A program made the position numbers and the translations under genes. Shown here one piece after another: positions 6,115 through 7,903 of a stretch of DNA of 7,903 bases. Below the pieces are notes generated by a model. That model was not told where the DNA came from and made no database searches. It saw only the letters and a list, made by a program, of their open reading frames with translations. The stretch covers positions 1 through 7,903 of the forward strand of contig DASXSR010000090.1 of assembly GCA_036505875.1 (NCBI GenBank). The letters run 5' to 3'. The stretch's first letter is position 1. Each line of letters begins with the position of its first letter. This DNA comes from Onstottus_A sp036505875. Its GTDB lineage: Bacteria > Acidobacteriota > Blastocatellia > UBA7656.

Positions 6115-6209
6115 GTGGGACTTTGATATGAACAACGGCCACGTAGTAACGAATTTATTCGTCGGGACTCTAAGAAACGAATGAATTCGTCACTACGTGG
6201 AAGTCCCAC
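6115..6209. repeat. Large imperfect palindrome upstream of the IS110 fragment
   Basis: 24-nt arms at 6139-6162 and 6177-6200 pair at 22 positions, plus one wobble and one mismatch, around a 14-nt loop. Each arm contains its own palindrome (ACGAAT-TT-ATTCGT, ACGAAT-GA-ATTCGT). Outside them GTGGGACTT (6115-6123) is the exact complement of AAGTCCCAC (6201-6209), with 15 unpaired nt on the left side. GGGACT appears a third time in the central loop (6164-6169). GTGGGACTT also sits in the loop of a bulged hairpin made by TTCATATATCA (6104-6114) and TGATATGAA (6124-6132). It is either a MITE/REP-type element or part of the non-coding end of the IS110 element. Confidence 0.75.
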
Positions 6210-6374
6210 TTCTAATCACACCCGTTTCTCCTGACGGCTGCAATCTCATCGAGACTAACGCGTCTTTTCATGGCAAACTACTGAACCTGAGCTTTTCCAG
6301 GCTCGATAGAGCAACCGTAAGCGGAAACCGGTTGCAGCAGGTGAAGTATTTGATCTCGTTACCGAAAGGGACTT
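6210..6374 (+). promoter_or_regulatory. Upstream region of the amidohydrolase gene
   Basis: It contains a 7-bp hairpin GCAACCG (6311-6317) / CGGTTGC (6329-6335) with an 11-nt loop, about 40 nt before the start codon and probably in the leader. I found no convincing -35/-10 pair. AAAGGG at 6365-6370, 4 nt before ATG 6375, is the likely ribosome site. Confidence 0.35.
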
Positions 6375-7835
6375 ATGGCGAAGAGGATTTGCCGGTTTGT
6401 GGCTGTGTTGGCGATCTCAGGGATCACATTCGCCCAAGCGCCGCAACCGGTTGGAGTAACTACGATCGCCTTGATGCACGTCACTTTGATTGACGGCACA
6501 GGCGCGCCACCAAAACCTGATGTCACAATTGTGATCGCCGGCTATAGAATCGTCGCAATCGGCAAAAACAACGCGGTTCCTATCCCCCGTCACGCGAGAA
6601 CTGTAGATGCGACAGGTGCGTTTGTAATTCCCGGACTGTGGGATATGCACGCTCATCCCGATGATCCTGAGCTGTGGCCGACCAGTCCACCGCCAAAGGA
6701 TAAAGAAACCTTGCTCACACTGTTGATTGCCAACGGCGTTATCGGCATTCGCGATATGGGCGGCGATCTGAAACTGTTGCAGCAGTGGCGCGGCCGCGTC
6801 GGGGCCGGCTCGTTGGTCGGACCTCACATCTTTGCCTGCGGTCCGTTGCTGGATGGGCCGAAACCTATGTGGCCGGGCTCGATTGCGATCTCAAACGAAG
6901 AGCAGGGCAGGCAGGCTGTGCGCGATCTGAAGAAGCAGGGCGCCAATTTCGTAAAAGTTTATTCGCTGCTCCCGCGTGATGCCTACTTTGCAATCGCTGA
7001 CGAAGCGAAGAAGCTCAAGATTCCATTCGCCGGACACGTGCCCGATTCGGTAACGCCGGCCGAAGCTTCCGACGCGGGACAAGCGAGCGAAGAACATCTG
7101 TTGCAAATCATCCAGTCTTGCTCGGATAGCGATGCGGTTAAGAAGAAGTTGGATGAGATGAAAGACGCGTCGCCCGACGAGCGCCGGCGAGCTTCTGTCG
7201 AGACAATGCTCTCGACTTACGACGAGAAGAAGGCCGAAGCGCTGTTCGCAAAATTCGTCAAGAACAGCACGTGGATTACGCCGACGTTAATCGTGTGGCA
7301 GAACGACGCCTCTTTTGAAGCCGACTACCCGAAGTATGCGGACAGATTGAAATATATGCCGCATTACATTCGCGAGTACTGGGAACCGAAGAACAACGCG
7401 CATTTGAAGAACCGTTCTCCCGAACGCCTCGCGTTGTTGAAGAAGTTGGTGAGCAAGTACCTCGAGATAGTCGGAACGATGCAGCGGTCAGGCGTCAAGC
7501 TGATGGCCGGTTCTGACTTCGGCGCCACGCCGCTGTCTTTTCCGGGCTGGGGAGTTCATGATGAGATGGCGCTGCTGGTGAAGGCGGGGCTTACCCCGAT
7601 GCAAGCGCTTCAGGCGGCGACCAAGAACCCAACGGCCTTCCTCGGGCTCGACAAATCGACCGGAACAGTGGAAGTCGGCAAGCTTGCAGACCTGGTGGTC
7701 CTGAGCGGAAACCCCCTGGAAGACATAAACAACACGCGCAAGATAAACGCCGTGATCTTCCAAGGCAAGATGTACGATCGCGCGGCGCTGAATCGAATGC
7801 TGGGCCTGCTGACGGTACCGGCGGGCGCGAAGTGA
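6375..7835 (+). CDS. Secreted metal-dependent amidohydrolase, imidazolonepropionase-like
   Basis: 486-aa member of the amidohydrolase superfamily (binuclear-metal TIM barrel), probably exported. Residues 1-22 form a signal peptide (MAKRICR, hydrophobic core, TFAQA|PQ). A small beta domain (~27-85) leads into VIPGLWDMHAHP with metal ligands H92 and H94. Other expected ligands are K194 in FVKVY (likely carboxylated Lys), H221 in FAGHVPDS, H241 in SEEHLL and D381 in MAGSDFG. The C-terminal part returns to the beta domain (GTVEVGKLADLVVLSGNPLEDI, 430-451). This pattern is typical of the group containing imidazolonepropionase-like enzymes and Xaa-Pro/aryl dipeptidases. A secreted form argues against histidine degradation and for a peptide, N-acyl amino acid or lactone substrate, which cannot be fixed from sequence. 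It appears intact, and a gene starts 39 bp after its stop. Confidence 0.92.
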   Translation: MAKRICRFVAVLAISGITFAQAPQPVGVTTIALMHVTLIDGTGAPPKPDVTIVIAGYRIVAIGKNNAVPIPRHARTVDATGAFVIPGLWDMHAHPDDPELWPTSPPPKDKETLLTLLIANGVIGIRDMGGDLKLLQQWRGRVGAGSLVGPHIFACGPLLDGPKPMWPGSIAISNEEQGRQAVRDLKKQGANFVKVYSLLPRDAYFAIADEAKKLKIPFAGHVPDSVTPAEASDAGQASEEHLLQIIQSCSDSDAVKKKLDEMKDASPDERRRASVETMLSTYDEKKAEALFAKFVKNSTWITPTLIVWQNDASFEADYPKYADRLKYMPHYIREYWEPKNNAHLKNRSPERLALLKKLVSKYLEIVGTMQRSGVKLMAGSDFGATPLSFPGWGVHDEMALLVKAGLTPMQALQAATKNPTAFLGLDKSTGTVEVGKLADLVVLSGNPLEDINNTRKINAVIFQGKMYDRAALNRMLGLLTVPAGAK

Positions 7836-7864
7836 TGAACCAGCGGAATGACTTGAATCAGGAT

Positions 7865-7869
7865 GGGAG
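7865..7869 (+). promoter_or_regulatory. Ribosome binding site of the downstream gene
   Basis: GGGAG, 5 nt before ATG 7875; the purine run continues as AGGAA to the start codon. Confidence 0.55.
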
Positions 7870-7874
7870 AGGAA

Positions 7875-7903
7875 ATGAAGAAGCAGATTTCAGTAACACG
7901 AAC
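7875..7903 (+). CDS. Start of a downstream gene (first 9 codons only)
   Basis: ATG 7875 begins MKKQISVTR and runs off the window. The ribosome site and the basic start would suit an exported protein cotranscribed with the amidohydrolase, 39 bp after its stop. An alternative start is ATG 7835, overlapping the amidohydrolase stop as TGATG in another frame (MNQRNDLNQDG...), also open to the edge but without a good ribosome site and with a polar, unlikely N-terminus. No function can be assigned. Confidence 0.5.

Noticed and set aside
6197..6493. 98-codon plus-strand frame starting in the palindrome
   Set aside because: Overlaps the amidohydrolase start in another frame; no ribosome site and no recognisable protein.

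Overview
The window looks like a chromosomal segment of an Acidobacteriota genome, perhaps Blastocatellia/Pyrinomonadales-like. That placement is inferred from gene content: a very long Oar-type TonB-dependent receptor with an N-terminal carboxypeptidase-regulatory-like domain, a class 1B pyrK-pyrD pair next to a bactofilin gene, a secreted imidazolonepropionase-like amidohydrolase, and abundant palindromic intergenic repeats. No rRNA, tRNA or marker gene confirms it.

Layout. (1) Positions 1-2097, minus strand: the first 699 codons of a TonB-dependent outer-membrane receptor, unbroken and running off the left edge. (2) 2111-2450: divergent intergenic region with a perfect inverted repeat and a candidate promoter for pyrK. 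(3) 2451-4218, plus strand: pyrK and pyrD (class 1B), 13 bp apart, forming the NAD-linked dihydroorotate dehydrogenase of pyrimidine synthesis. (4) 4219-4755: a bactofilin gene behind a near-consensus sigma70-type promoter. (5) 4756-6374: about 1.6 kb of gene-poor, decayed and repeat-rich DNA. It holds a broken IPT/TIG-like coding remnant, a near-consensus promoter with only a nonsense-interrupted mini-ORF after it, two composite palindromic repeat clusters (REP/BIME-like), an IS110-family transposase fragment truncated exactly where one repeat arm begins, and a strongly folded palindrome upstream of that transposase. (6) 6375-7835, plus strand: a complete secreted metal-dependent amidohydrolase, followed by a well-placed ribosome binding site and the start of another gene at 7875.

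The functional core is ordinary: de novo pyrimidine synthesis, a cytoskeletal bactofilin, nutrient uptake and a secreted hydrolase. The interesting part is the island at 4.76-6.37 kb. Repeat arms there show a paired (compensatory) base change that preserves a hairpin. An IS110 remnant abuts a REP-like unit, and its upstream non-coding DNA folds in a way that could be a relic of the IS110 bridge-RNA region or an independent palindromic mini-element. I saw no complete, clearly new multi-gene system.
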